Below are positions 25,249 through 34,775 of a stretch of DNA of 64,000 nucleotides, one piece after another (position 1 is the stretch's first letter; each line of letters begins with the position of its first letter). The stretch lies in contig NZ_JAKWFK010000009.1 in the NCBI RefSeq assembly GCF_029522115.1, positions 124,001 through 188,000 of the forward strand, written 5' to 3'. This DNA is from Trinickia sp. Y13 (GTDB taxonomy: Bacteria; Pseudomonadota; Gammaproteobacteria; Burkholderiales; Burkholderiaceae). The notes beneath the pieces were generated by a model that was given only the letters and a program-made list of their open reading frames with translations, was not told the origin of the DNA and made no database searches. Position numbers and translations under genes: made by a program.

Positions 25249-25752
25249 TTATACATCGTTGGATTGGGTGACGGCTCTCGCATGCGTGTCGGCGTCGAGG
25301 ATGACGGCGGCTCGCCCTGCTAGTAGCACGCGCTCGTCACAGTGCACGGTGAACCGGTAAAGGACCGTGTTGGCATCGCCGCCGATGCGTTGGGCGCTGA
25401 CGGCGAGCGGTGCGTCGAACGTGTCGAGCCGGTCGACATGGGTTTGCACGCTGCGCACGCTCGCGAGGAAGCCCGCGCGCGGGCGGCCGGACGCCGCGCC
25501 TAGCACGGCGCCATGCACGGCCATCGCTTGCGCCGCGTACTCCACGCCGCAAACGGCGCCGAGCCGGCCGTTCAAGCGCAGCGGGTTGTGCGCGTCTCGG
25601 TGCGTCGTTGCGCTGCATTCGATCGTTTCGTCGTCCCAGCGCACGACTTCGTCGAGCAGACACATTGCATCGCTGTGAGGGATGTGCGCCGCAATCCAAG
25701 CGTGATCGAGCGGCGGTTCGAGCGGACGTTCGAATGAAGGCGTCGTAGTCAT
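25249..25752 (-). CDS. 3-hydroxyacyl-ACP dehydratase, ApeP-like (hotdog fold)
   Basis: A 167-residue hotdog-fold protein: AWIAAHIPHSDAMCLLDEVV with the catalytic His region at the start, then CGVEYAAQAMAVHGAV as the central hotdog helix. It would dehydrate 3-hydroxyacyl-ACP intermediates to build the conjugated double bonds of the polyene. The ATG overlaps the chain-length-factor stop (ATGA), so the genes are coupled. Aryl-polyene clusters usually have two dehydratases; the second here is the hotdog domain of the ligase fusion at 32905. Confidence 0.85.
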   Translation of the reverse strand: MTTTPSFERPLEPPLDHAWIAAHIPHSDAMCLLDEVVRWDDETIECSATTHRDAHNPLRLNGRLGAVCGVEYAAQAMAVHGAVLGAASGRPRAGFLASVRSVQTHVDRLDTFDAPLAVSAQRIGGDANTVLYRFTVHCDERVLLAGRAAVILDADTHARAVTQSNDV

Positions 25753-26573
25753 AGCGGGGCAGGTTGCGGACGGGCGCTCACGGGCGCGATGTCGATCCGC
25801 ACACGCAGATCGTCGAGATAATCGAGCACGACGGTCGCGGCCTGTCGCGCGGCCACGGCCTCGAGCAACGGCAACGCCCGGGCCGCCGGATTGTCGAGCC
25901 GCAGCATCTCGAGCGGCGGCGATGCGAGCGTGGTGGGCGGCGCTTCGGTCAATTGCGCGTCGATGCGGGCGAGCGTGCGCGCGCTGGCGGTCGGCGCGAG
26001 CACGAGGGCGACGCCGAACGCATCGCGGGTAGGGCGCACGGCGCTCAGTGGTGGCGGATACTCGGTGTCGGCTGCGATCAGCAGCGCGTCGTGCGCATCG
26101 ACGGCGACCTGGCAAAGGCTTTCGAGCAACCCGGCGGCGAAGCTGCCGTCGTACGCGCACAGCACGTTCGATGCGGGCATCGCACGTACGGCGATGCTCC
26201 AATAGCCCGCCGGTGCGTTATGCACCGAGTTGTGAAAACGCGTGGGCGAGATGTAGCGATCGTCTCCCGCCAGCATCTCGCAGATCGCATGGCAGTTCTG
26301 ACCATCGCCGCCCGACGAAGCAAAGACGCTGCAAAGCTGGGCCGGATCGCGTTCGGCCGCTTGCGCGGCTTCGCTGCCCACCGCCAGCGTCAACTTGACC
26401 GGTAGACTCGTGCGGCGGCGCTCGGCTGCCGGTAGCGAGGCCGGCGCCGGAATGACGGCGGGCTCGCGCACGTACTCGGCCGCGCCGGTCAAGACTTGCG
26501 CGGCCTGCGGCCAATTGGCGAGCCCCGGGCCGATGAGCCCGATGCCATCGATATAGGCGTGCAGATGCGTCAT
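25749..26573 (-). CDS. Ketosynthase-like chain-length factor, ApeC-like
   Basis: A 274-residue protein resembling an N-terminal ketosynthase half: YIDGIGLIGPG at the start, RRRTSLPVKLTLAVG, SVFASSGGDGQNCHAICEML, and HNSVHNAPAGYWSIA. The Cys-containing nucleophile motif of true ketosynthases is not present (CAYDGSFAAGLL at the equivalent place), so it is a non-condensing partner. In characterised aryl-polyene systems this type pairs with the ketosynthase to set chain length. It overlaps both neighbours by four bases. Confidence 0.85.
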   Translation of the reverse strand: MTHLHAYIDGIGLIGPGLANWPQAAQVLTGAAEYVREPAVIPAPASLPAAERRRTSLPVKLTLAVGSEAAQAAERDPAQLCSVFASSGGDGQNCHAICEMLAGDDRYISPTRFHNSVHNAPAGYWSIAVRAMPASNVLCAYDGSFAAGLLESLCQVAVDAHDALLIAADTEYPPPLSAVRPTRDAFGVALVLAPTASARTLARIDAQLTEAPPTTLASPPLEMLRLDNPAARALPLLEAVAARQAATVVLDYLDDLRVRIDIAPVSARPQPAPL

Positions 26574-27805
26574 CGTTCGCCGCTCCTTTCATGGATGAGA
26601 TCCGCGCGGCCCAGCACCAGGCTGCAGTTGGTGCCGCCGAAGCCGAACGAGTTGCTGAGAACCGAGCGCAGCGGCGCATCGCGACTTTCGAGGACGTAGC
26701 GAAGATTCAACGCCGGATCGGGCGTTTGGGTGCCGATGCCCGCAGGCATGAACTGGTAACGCAGCGCGAGGGCGCAGATCACCGCCTCGAGCGCACCCGC
26801 CGCGCCGAGCGTATGGCCCGTCGCGCCTTTGGTCGAGTTGCACGGCGTGCCGTCGAACAATGCGTTGACCGCCAGGCTCTCCGCCGCATCGTTGCCCGGC
26901 GTCGCCGTCCCGTGCAAATTGATGTAGTCGATATCGGACGCAAGCAGGCCGGCGCCGGCCAGCGCGCCTTCGATCGCCAGGCGCGCGCCAAGTCCTTCGG
27001 GGTGCGGGCTCGACATGTGGTGCGCATCGTTGGACTCGCCGATGCCGAGCAGCATGATGGCGTCGCCGTGCGCATCGGGACGAGCGCCGCTGGTTGGCTG
27101 CGGGCGCTCGAGCAAAGCGAATGCGGCCGCTTCGCCGATGGAGATGCCGCGGCGTTCGACGTCGAACGGCCGGCACGGCTCACGGGAGAGCAACTCCAGC
27201 GAATTGAAGCCGTACAGCGTCGTCAGGCAGAGCGAATCGACTCCGCCCACGATAGCCGCGTCGATCAGTCCTGCTTCGATCATGCGCCGAGCCGAGCCGA
27301 ATACCTTCGCCCCCGACGAGCATGCCGACGAAATCGACACGGCGGGCCCTTGCAGCGCGCAGTAGGCGCGCACGAATGAGGCGAGCGCGTAGCAGTTGTG
27401 CGTTTGCGCATAGTGGAAGTGCGCGGGTAACGCCCCGCTTTGGGCATCGCGCTGGCGATAGGCTTGTTCGGTCTCGAGGATGCCCGAGGTGCTCGTGCCG
27501 ACGAAGACGCCGACGCGCGTCGCGCCGTAGCGTGCCCTCGCCGCCGCGACGGCCTCGGCGAACCCGTCTTGCGTGAGACCAAGCTGTGCGAGCCGGTGAT
27601 TGCGGCAGTCGAATTCGCGCAGATCGGCGCGCACGGGCTCGTCGTCGATGCCATCGACGGCGCCGGTCCACGTGACGAGATCGGCGCGCTCGAAACGGCA
27701 GGGCGCAAGGCCGCTGCGCTGCTCGCGCAACGCCTGCAACGTTGGGGCGAGGCCACGCCCGATACAGCTCGTCGCAGTGAAATGGGTGAGGTGCAGAGGG
27801 TTCAC
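26570..27805 (-). CDS. 3-oxoacyl-ACP synthase, aryl-polyene ketosynthase (ApeO-like)
   Basis: A 411-residue condensing enzyme of the KAS I/II fold. The nucleophile Cys is in VSISSACSSGAKVFGSA, the two catalytic His are in YINLHGTATPGND and KGATGHTLGAAGALE, and the C-terminal NSFGFGGTNCSLVLG loop is complete. It elongates the aryl starter with malonyl-ACP in partnership with the adjacent chain-length factor, with which it shares four bases. It starts 18 bases after the deacetylase gene. Confidence 0.92.
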   Translation of the reverse strand: MNPLHLTHFTATSCIGRGLAPTLQALREQRSGLAPCRFERADLVTWTGAVDGIDDEPVRADLREFDCRNHRLAQLGLTQDGFAEAVAAARARYGATRVGVFVGTSTSGILETEQAYRQRDAQSGALPAHFHYAQTHNCYALASFVRAYCALQGPAVSISSACSSGAKVFGSARRMIEAGLIDAAIVGGVDSLCLTTLYGFNSLELLSREPCRPFDVERRGISIGEAAAFALLERPQPTSGARPDAHGDAIMLLGIGESNDAHHMSSPHPEGLGARLAIEGALAGAGLLASDIDYINLHGTATPGNDAAESLAVNALFDGTPCNSTKGATGHTLGAAGALEAVICALALRYQFMPAGIGTQTPDPALNLRYVLESRDAPLRSVLSNSFGFGGTNCSLVLGRADLIHERSGER

Positions 27806-27823
27806 GGCAGTCGATCCATTGAC

Positions 27824-28726
27824 CTATTCATTGACTTCGAAAGATGCAGACTCGGCGCGCGTTGCGGCGGCCAGCGGCAGGGTGTCCGCGCTCCCAAGCG
27901 CCGCGCGCAACGTGATGCACGGCAGCGCGGCGTCGCGCGCGGCGCGCAACACGTGCTCGAGCGCATCGATGACGACGGGGCGGCCTCGCTCGTCGCGTGC
28001 GGCATGACCGTCGTGCAGGAGCAGAATGTCGCGCGCCGCGAGGCCGTGCAGCAACCGCTTCGCAACGAGCGCCGCGTCGGCCGTGCGCGTGTCGAAGCCG
28101 CGCCGCGTCCAACTGGCGAGCTGCAGGCCGAGTGAACATAGAACCGGCTCGAGAAACGGATTGCGCAGTCCGGCTGGCGCGCGGAAGAACAGCGGTGCGG
28201 CGCCGCTCGCATCGTGCAGCGTGCGCTGCGCGGCTTCGATCTCGCGCCGCAATGCGCGCGGGCCTTGCAGCGAAAAATAATGACGATGATGCTGGCTGTG
28301 ATTTTCCACGGCATGGCCGCGGGCGGCGATCGCTTCGACGATGCGCGGATGACGCCGCGCCATTTCGCCGATGCAAAAGAAGGTGGCTTGCGCCGCATAG
28401 CGGTCGAGCAGGTCCAACACGCGGGGCGTCACCTCGGGATCGGGGCCATCGTCGATCGTGATCGCGATCCGAGCGCCCGCTTGCGCGGGGAGGTGCGTCC
28501 AATTCGGACCGAGCAGCGAACTGCGCGGCCAGAGCCCGGCGGCGGTCAAGACGGCATGGGATGCTGCGACTGCGCCGGCCGCGTAGGGCCAGGCCGACGG
28601 CTGCGCTACGGCTAACCCGGCGGCCGCGGCGTGCAACGCGACCGTGCCCGCAACCACCGGCGTCGGGCGCCAGGGCCGGGGAGCGCCGGCAAGCGGCGAA
28701 GCAGGCGGTCGCGGTGTGGCGTTCAT
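27824..28726 (-). CDS. Polysaccharide deacetylase (NodB) family protein
   Basis: A 300-residue protein. Two N-terminal hydrophobic helices (VVAGTVALHAAAAGLAVA, AAGAVAASHAVLTAAGLW) anchor it in the inner membrane. The NodB domain has RIAITIDDGPDPEVTPRVLD (Asp pair), HAVENHSQHHRHYF (metal-binding His), FFRAPAGLRNPFL and a terminal ILLLHDGH. The motifs needed for metal-dependent deacetylation are present. It lies inside the aryl-polyene operon, overlapping the exporter gene by four bases, so its substrate may be a sugar or glycan attached to the polyene lipid rather than a wall polymer; this is inference. Confidence 0.88.
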   Translation of the reverse strand: MNATPRPPASPLAGAPRPWRPTPVVAGTVALHAAAAGLAVAQPSAWPYAAGAVAASHAVLTAAGLWPRSSLLGPNWTHLPAQAGARIAITIDDGPDPEVTPRVLDLLDRYAAQATFFCIGEMARRHPRIVEAIAARGHAVENHSQHHRHYFSLQGPRALRREIEAAQRTLHDASGAAPLFFRAPAGLRNPFLEPVLCSLGLQLASWTRRGFDTRTADAALVAKRLLHGLAARDILLLHDGHAARDERGRPVVIDALEHVLRAARDAALPCITLRAALGSADTLPLAAATRAESASFEVNE

Positions 28727-31278
28727 GCGGTATTCCTTTTGCGCTGGGCGGCCGTGAACGAGGCGCAGCCGGTCGCTTGCGGCGCGCGCGGCGCCAGGAT
28801 TGCCGAGAACAGCAGGGCGAGCATGGCGCCGGGCCCGACCGTCAGGCCGAACGATTCGAGCATAGGCACACGAGAGAAGGCAAGCAGCCCGAAGCCGGCG
28901 ACGGTCGCGAGGTTCGCGACCAACAGCGATACGAGCGTTTGCGGGGCGATACCCTGCGAGGGCGCTGACGAGCCGGTTGGCGACGCCGCGTCGCGCCGGT
29001 TGAAAAAGAGCGCGTAGTTCGAGCCGATTGCGACGATGAGCAGCAGGCCAATCAAATGAAGGATCGTCAAGGGCTCGTGCGCGAGCGCGAAGCCCGCGGT
29101 CACGGCAAGCACGGCAGCCATCAGCGGCGCCAGCGTGCCGGCGACGCGGCGGGCGTCGCGCAACGCGGCGAAGAGCAGCGCGACGATGGCCGCCAGCCCC
29201 GCGAGCGACAAGCGAATGTCCTCGCGCACGTAGTCGATGTAAAGCGTATCGGCCTCTCGTTTCAAATCGACGAAGAGCGCGCCGGGGACATGGGCGCTAG
29301 CGACGGCCGCTTCGACGCGCTTTGCGTCCAGATCCGGTTCGTCGACCGAGGTCCCTTGCGATGGCGAGGGACGTGCGTTCGGCGTCGCGGCCGATGCTGC
29401 GTTGGGCGCGCGCAGCGACAGCATCGCTTGCCAGCGGCCCGAACGTTCGTTGAGCAAGGCATCGACTTCGAGCCCCATCGAGGTTCCTCGCAGATCGGCG
29501 CGGCGCAGCAGCGGCGCGTTGCGCGCTTGCTCGACATCCGCGATGAATGGCGCGAAGACGGCCGGTTTCACCTCGATCGCTTGGCCGGCGAGCGCCGAGC
29601 GCATTCGCTCCTCGAGCACGTTCGCGGGCGGCAAGCTCGCGCGCCGCGCACGCTGCGTGGCGTCGCTTGGCAGAAAGCGCGAGGGGCTGTCGAAACCGGC
29701 TAGCGCGCCGGCATCGACGAGCGGCTGCAGCCGAGCGGCGATTTTCTCCGCGCCTTCGAGCGCCGCCTGCTCGCTCGTTCCCGATAGCACGACCAAATAG
29801 CGCACGTCCGGGGCGCCCACGTCGGCGCGCAGCGTGGCATCGAGCGCCTGACTGGCAGCAGGCACGGGGCTCAGCGCGGAAAGCTCGTGGCTCCAGAGTT
29901 GACCGCGGTGCAATACGAGCGCGGTTACGGCGCCGATCATGAGCGCGGCGAACGGCCAGCGCAGGCGAGGGGCGGCGCGGGCGGCATCCGCGAGCCGCGC
30001 GCCTAGCCGGGAAAGATCGCGCACGGCAATCGCGCGGCGATGCAGATGGGGTAGGACATAGCGCGTGACCGCGGCGGCCGCGACGAGTCCGGCGATCGAG
30101 TAGACGCCGAGTTGCACGAGCCCGGGAAAACCGGAAAACAGCATCGATGCGAAGCCGCACACCGATGTCAGCATGCCGAGCCTGATGGTCGGCCAGTAGG
30201 CGGCGATCCAAGCATGGAGCGAAGCGCGCGCCTCTGGGCCGGCGCTAGGGCGCGCCGATTGCACGAACAAATAGATCGAATAATCCACGGCTTCGCCGAT
30301 GAGCGTGGTGCCGAACCCGAGCGTCAGCCCGTGTACCGTGCCGAATACGAGGCTCACGAGCGCAAGGCCCGCGGCGACGCCCGACAAGACGGGCACGAGC
30401 CCGAGCGCGAGCGTGCGTGGCGACCGATAGACGAGCAAGAGCAAGCCGACGACGAGCGCGAGACTGAGTGCGGAAAGACGTTCGACGTCATGCTTGATCG
30501 TGTCGCGCGTCTGCACTGAAAACACGCCCGGCCCGGTGAGCACGAGCCGGCACGACGAGGCGTGCGCCATGGTGGAGGCCGCCGAGCGGAAGGCGGCGCG
30601 TACCGCGGCGATCGCGCTTTCCTGGGCATCGGTGTCGGAACCGGCAGCGGCCGTTTGCGCGACTAGCACGGCGCGCGAGCCCTCGCGCGAGACCCACACG
30701 CCATCCTTCGAGACCGGTTGAGCGTCGCCGGCGAACTGGTCGACGATGGCGGTCACTTCGCCGGTGGGATCGTGCGGCAGCAGCGCCTTCGTCATCAATC
30801 CGGCCGATGAGCCGAGCAAGTCCAGGCTGTCGCCGAGCGCCCGGTGCAGCCCGTCGGCCGAGAACCGCTGCGGCGTCACGGCGGGGCTGAGCAAGTAGCG
30901 GTGATCGAAGACGAAGCGCTCGTCGCGCGCTTGGGTGACGCTCTCGCCGTTGTTCACGGAAACGAAGCGCGAATCTTTGCGCAGCGCCGCCGCCATGCCG
31001 CGCGATATCTCCGCGCGGGTGTGCGCATCGCCGCCTTCGATGCCCGCGAGGATCAGGCGCGAGACGATGCCCTCGCGCAATTGATCGACGAGCAGACGCT
31101 GCCGCGCAGTGGGGGCGTTCGGCAGAAACGCCGAGAGGTCGGCGCTGAAGTGGGCGCGCGAAATGACGAGCGCGCAAACGATCAGAAACGACAGCCAAAG
31201 CAGCACCGCGCCACGCGCCGTGAGGGCGCGAACTTGGGCGGCGGGCGGCTCGTGCGTGTCGCGTTTCATCTTCGTCAC
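28723..31278 (-). CDS. MMPL-type exporter of the aryl-polyene cluster
   Basis: About 851 residues, an RND/MMPL inner-membrane transporter with about 12 transmembrane helices: one after the N-terminus (GAVLLWLSFLIVCALVI), then two blocks of five or more separated by large periplasmic loops. Recognisable are GFGTTLIGEAVDYSIYLFVQ and LLLIVAIGSNYALFFNRRD, each with the buried Asp or equivalent. It probably moves the polyene lipid to the periplasmic side. Start: GTG at 31278, sharing GTGA with the lolA-like gene; ATG at 31269 is the alternative. Upstream in-frame codons inside lolA are ignored. Confidence 0.88.
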   Translation of the reverse strand: MTKMKRDTHEPPAAQVRALTARGAVLLWLSFLIVCALVISRAHFSADLSAFLPNAPTARQRLLVDQLREGIVSRLILAGIEGGDAHTRAEISRGMAAALRKDSRFVSVNNGESVTQARDERFVFDHRYLLSPAVTPQRFSADGLHRALGDSLDLLGSSAGLMTKALLPHDPTGEVTAIVDQFAGDAQPVSKDGVWVSREGSRAVLVAQTAAAGSDTDAQESAIAAVRAAFRSAASTMAHASSCRLVLTGPGVFSVQTRDTIKHDVERLSALSLALVVGLLLLVYRSPRTLALGLVPVLSGVAAGLALVSLVFGTVHGLTLGFGTTLIGEAVDYSIYLFVQSARPSAGPEARASLHAWIAAYWPTIRLGMLTSVCGFASMLFSGFPGLVQLGVYSIAGLVAAAAVTRYVLPHLHRRAIAVRDLSRLGARLADAARAAPRLRWPFAALMIGAVTALVLHRGQLWSHELSALSPVPAASQALDATLRADVGAPDVRYLVVLSGTSEQAALEGAEKIAARLQPLVDAGALAGFDSPSRFLPSDATQRARRASLPPANVLEERMRSALAGQAIEVKPAVFAPFIADVEQARNAPLLRRADLRGTSMGLEVDALLNERSGRWQAMLSLRAPNAASAATPNARPSPSQGTSVDEPDLDAKRVEAAVASAHVPGALFVDLKREADTLYIDYVREDIRLSLAGLAAIVALLFAALRDARRVAGTLAPLMAAVLAVTAGFALAHEPLTILHLIGLLLIVAIGSNYALFFNRRDAASPTGSSAPSQGIAPQTLVSLLVANLATVAGFGLLAFSRVPMLESFGLTVGPGAMLALLFSAILAPRAPQATGCASFTAAQRKRNTA

Positions 31279-31925
31279 CGTCTTGCCGCGTCGCGCAACT
31301 GCATGACCGAATGGTCGCCATCGGCTTGCTCGATCACGACCGTGTGCAACACGTCGCGCGTGCCGTCGAGCGTGATCGTGCGCACGGCCTTGAGCATGCG
31401 CGCATCGAGCGGTGTGAGCGTCAGGGTCCAGTTCTCGCCCTGACCGTCGATCGACACGTGATAGAGCCGCTCGAGCGCATAGCGATTGCCAGCCAGTGTC
31501 GCGCGAATGCTGTCGATGAACGCCGCGACTTCCGGATAGCGCGCGAGCGACATCGTGTACGTGCGTTGGTTGCGCTGCACCGTCAGCGTGTCGCCGTCGA
31601 CCACGAGCCGTTCGGGCTTCGGGCTCACGGTGTCTTTTTCTAAATGATCGGGCGCGACGAAGGCCAGTTCGCCCGACGATTCGATCGGCTTCGCAGCAAT
31701 CGAGAGGTACTTCGTTTCCACGAACTTCGCATGCCCGGACTTGTTTTGCGCGAGCGTGGACATGAGCCGATCGAGCGTCCAGTCCGAGTTGCCGCCGGCT
31801 GTCGCGGTTGCGGTTGCCGCTGCGGCCGTTAGCGGCAACGCCGAGCAAAGGCTGGCCAGCACGCACGCCATGAGCGCTCCGCGCGAGCGAGATGCGCCGA
31901 TGAGGGAAAGAAGCGATGCCGTCAT
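31275..31925 (-). CDS. LolA-like outer-membrane lipoprotein carrier
   Basis: A 216-residue exported protein. Signal peptide: ALMACVLASLCSALPLTAAA. The mature part follows the LolA/LolB-like half-barrel: LDRLMSTLAQNKSGHAKFVE, GELAFVAPDHLEKDTVSPKP, and LTLTPLDARMLKAVRTITLD. In aryl-polyene operons such proteins are thought to ferry the product across the periplasm together with the MMPL exporter. ATG at 31925 overlaps the acyltransferase stop by four bases; the 32 upstream codons belong to another frame of that gene. This is not the general lolA, which usually follows another ftsK copy. Confidence 0.85.
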   Translation of the reverse strand: MTASLLSLIGASRSRGALMACVLASLCSALPLTAAAATATATAGGNSDWTLDRLMSTLAQNKSGHAKFVETKYLSIAAKPIESSGELAFVAPDHLEKDTVSPKPERLVVDGDTLTVQRNQRTYTMSLARYPEVAAFIDSIRATLAGNRYALERLYHVSIDGQGENWTLTLTPLDARMLKAVRTITLDGTRDVLHTVVIEQADGDHSVMQLRDAARR

Positions 31926-32908
31926 GTGTCGAAGATCCTCGCCGAAGACGCGTCCGCTTGCGGCGACGGCTCGTCGGCCGGTTCCGCGCCTTCGCGCCAG
32001 AAATCGAAGAAGTTGAACCAATTTTCCGGTGCGCTGCGGCAGTGCTGCTCGAGCATCGCGACGTAGCGCTGCACGGCCGCTCGCACCTGCGCGGCGCGTT
32101 CGCCGCGCGACGTATCGGAGAAATCGGCGAGCGCCTCGAAATGCAAATCGTAGCGATTGCCGCCTCGGTAGATGCCGGTCATGAAGATGACGGGCCGCCG
32201 CAGCATTGCCGCCATGCGCATCGGGTCCACGGGGAAGCCGACGCGCCCGCCGAGAAACTCGAGCGACATCAGCGCGCGCTCGCCTTCCTGCCGCAGCGTG
32301 CGATCGGCCAGCATCCCGATCATGGCGCCTTCGTCCAGATACCCTAGCGCCTCGAGCATGGCCTCCGGGCGGCCGAGACTGATGACGTCGTGCTTCACGG
32401 CAGGATTGACGGTGGCGAGCGCGGCGCTGACGTTGCGGGCGTTTTCCTCGTACATCATGACCGCCACGCGCAGGCCCGGCCGCGTGCGGCCGATGGCGCG
32501 CAGCACCTCGAAGCTGCCGAAGTGCGCTCCGACGAGCAATGCGCCGCGACCGGCCGCCAACGCGGCGTCGACGAACTCGCCGCCGTGCACGCGCAAATCG
32601 AACAGATCGAAGCGCTCATTGAGCAGATAGACGCGATCGTGGATCGTGGTGGCGAACACGAGCAAATGGCGATAGACATCGCGCCAGCGCGCAGGCCGCC
32701 CGAGCACGCGCGTGAGGTAGGCCGCGGAAACTCGCCGCGTTGCGGGCGCGAACAGGAGGAAGTAGAGCACGATGGCGCGCAGCAGGACGCGGCCGACCGG
32801 CCTTCCGAGCCACAACGAGAGCCTCGTCATGAGCCGCAGCAGCGTGAGGTTGCCGCGCTCCTGGCGTTCGGCCCAGCTGGAGTGGCTGGCATGCTTGCGC
32901 GTGCTCAT
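31922..32908 (-). CDS. LpxL/HtrB-like lysophospholipid acyltransferase
   Basis: A 328-residue membrane-associated acyltransferase. Hydrophobic helix VGRVLLRAIVLYFLLFAP, then LLVGAHFGSFEVLRA with the H-x4-(D/E) motif (HFGSFE), MMYEENARN, and ADRTLRQEGER..LEFLGG. The fold is that of lipid A late acyltransferases. In aryl-polyene clusters it likely joins the polyene or a fatty acid to the lipid anchor. Overlaps both neighbours by four bases. Confidence 0.87.
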   Translation of the reverse strand: MSTRKHASHSSWAERQERGNLTLLRLMTRLSLWLGRPVGRVLLRAIVLYFLLFAPATRRVSAAYLTRVLGRPARWRDVYRHLLVFATTIHDRVYLLNERFDLFDLRVHGGEFVDAALAAGRGALLVGAHFGSFEVLRAIGRTRPGLRVAVMMYEENARNVSAALATVNPAVKHDVISLGRPEAMLEALGYLDEGAMIGMLADRTLRQEGERALMSLEFLGGRVGFPVDPMRMAAMLRRPVIFMTGIYRGGNRYDLHFEALADFSDTSRGERAAQVRAAVQRYVAMLEQHCRSAPENWFNFFDFWREGAEPADEPSPQADASSARIFDT

Positions 32909-34677
32909 GGCGCCTGTCGCTCGGTCAGCACGCCGGCAGCCGCGATGCGCTCGCCTGCGCGAATCGTGAATCGAATCGCGCCGCCCTCGTCGCAGCGAAA
33001 CGTCAGCGTGAGCGCCTCGCCGGGCGCGACCGGCGCGGTGAATTTCGCCGATCCGATAGCGCGGATATCGAGCATGCGTCCCAAGGCCGTGCCGATTTGC
33101 GCGATCGCATGGTCGAGCAATACGACGCCGGGGACGATCGGCCGGCCCGGAAAGTGCCCGGGCAGGGCGGGGTGGCCGGCCGCAATCGCGAATTGGATCG
33201 GCGCGTGCGCTGTATCGACCGGCTCCGTCTTCGGCACGGATGTGCCGATGCGGCTCGCGCCCGCACTCGCACTGCCCCGGCGTTCAAGCAATGCGGCAAC
33301 GAGCTCAGCGAGCGTGTCGTGCGGCAGCTTGCCGGTCGCGTTGCGCGGCAATGCGTCGACGAACAGCAGCGGTCGCGGCATGAACGCGGCATCGATGCGC
33401 TCGCGCAGGCTGCGTTGCAGCTCGGCTGGCGCAAGCGCCGGCGCGACGACGAGCGCAACGAGCCGTTGGACGGCGGCTCGATCTTGCCCGTCTGGGCTCT
33501 GGGCCTCCGCGTTCGTGGGGGCGTCGCCGGGCATGAAGAACACGCCGTCTTCGACGCCTGGGATTGCGGTCAATTGGTGGTTCAAGTAGGCGAGGGACGT
33601 GCGCTTTCCGGCGATGTTGACGAGGTCCGCTTTGCGTCCATGCAATAAAAAATGCCGTGCGTCGATGAGTTCGAGCGCATCGCTCATTCGAACCGGCGCT
33701 TCGACGTGACCACCGGCGGCCCACATCTGTTCTTCGTCGGCGTCGTCCTGCGCCGGGCGGGCCGTCAACACGACGTCGGGGAACAGTTCCCACGCGGCGC
33801 CGTGCGCCGTCCGGCGCGTGGCGATCTGGCCGGTTTCGGTGCTGCCGTAGATTTCCATCAGCGGTGCTTGCAGGCGGGTTTCGGCCTGCGTGGCCAGTTT
33901 TTCGGAAAGCGGCGCCGTCGCGGACAGGATCAACGATGCACTCGGCAGGGCCGGCTCGGACGATAGCAGCGCCCGTAGGTGAATCGGCGAGGTGACGAGA
34001 ATGCGCGGGGCCGGCACGGCTTCGAGCGCGCGGCGGATATCGCTCGGATAGAACGGTTGTGCGTTGCTGAAGGCGATCGCGCCGATCAACGCGAGCAAGA
34101 CGGTCGATTCGAAGCCGTACATATGCTGCGGCGGCACCGTGCCGACGAGCGTACCCGCTGCCGTCTCGGCGATGCCCAGGCGTGCCGCCGCGGCGCGCAC
34201 GTTCTTCACGAGAAAGCCCCACGTTTTTCGATGCGGCACGGGCGTGCCGGTCGAGCCCGAGGTGAACACGTACGCCATCACGCGCTCGCCGTCGATCAGC
34301 GGCGCAGCTTCGTCGCTCGACGCGGTGTGCGCGGATGGGCCTGGGAGCGCATATCGAAAGCGGGGCAGTGCGATGTCGCAGTCGTCGGCATCGTGCAGGC
34401 AGAAGGCATCGGGCGCGAAGCGTCGCAGCTCCCGCACGGTTTGCGGCGTATAGGTGGACGGCAACAGGCTCACCTTGCCGGCGACCAGTGTGGCGCACAA
34501 GCCGACAGTAAAGCGATAGCGGTCCCGGCAGACGTTGAAGACGTGGCCGCCCCTGGGTAGCAGGGCCGCAAGCGCGCCGACATCCGCGAGAAACTCGCGC
34601 ACCGTCACCGGCGCGCCGTCGCGCCAGGCGATGATGCGATCGGGCGAAGCATGAGAGACCAGCGGAAAACTCGGCAT
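32905..34677 (-). CDS. AMP-dependent acyl-ACP/CoA ligase fused to hotdog dehydratase
   Basis: A 590-residue fusion. Residues 1-440 are an ANL-superfamily ligase: VMAYVFTSGSTGTPVPHRKT (P-loop), EIYGSTETGQIATR (A5), LHGRKADLVNIAGKR (A8) and NATGKLPHDT, whose Lys catalyses adenylation. After a linker (about 450-490) comes a hotdog domain of the ApeI/FabZ-like type, GHFPGRPIVPGVVLLDHAIA. The ligase would activate hydroxybenzoate and load it on the ACP; the hotdog part would be a second dehydratase. In the best known aryl-polyene clusters these are separate genes, so the fusion is a distinguishing feature. Ends in a 4-base overlap with the acyltransferase gene. Confidence 0.88.
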   Translation of the reverse strand: MPSFPLVSHASPDRIIAWRDGAPVTVREFLADVGALAALLPRGGHVFNVCRDRYRFTVGLCATLVAGKVSLLPSTYTPQTVRELRRFAPDAFCLHDADDCDIALPRFRYALPGPSAHTASSDEAAPLIDGERVMAYVFTSGSTGTPVPHRKTWGFLVKNVRAAAARLGIAETAAGTLVGTVPPQHMYGFESTVLLALIGAIAFSNAQPFYPSDIRRALEAVPAPRILVTSPIHLRALLSSEPALPSASLILSATAPLSEKLATQAETRLQAPLMEIYGSTETGQIATRRTAHGAAWELFPDVVLTARPAQDDADEEQMWAAGGHVEAPVRMSDALELIDARHFLLHGRKADLVNIAGKRTSLAYLNHQLTAIPGVEDGVFFMPGDAPTNAEAQSPDGQDRAAVQRLVALVVAPALAPAELQRSLRERIDAAFMPRPLLFVDALPRNATGKLPHDTLAELVAALLERRGSASAGASRIGTSVPKTEPVDTAHAPIQFAIAAGHPALPGHFPGRPIVPGVVLLDHAIAQIGTALGRMLDIRAIGSAKFTAPVAPGEALTLTFRCDEGGAIRFTIRAGERIAAAGVLTERQAP

Positions 34678-34775
34678 AACGTTGGCGGCAAATTGGCGAA
34701 ATCGACTACGGGCGAGTGCGGCGCGCGAATCGGACCGCTGCGACCGCTATCGAAGGTTATCGAAGTTGTCGAAAG

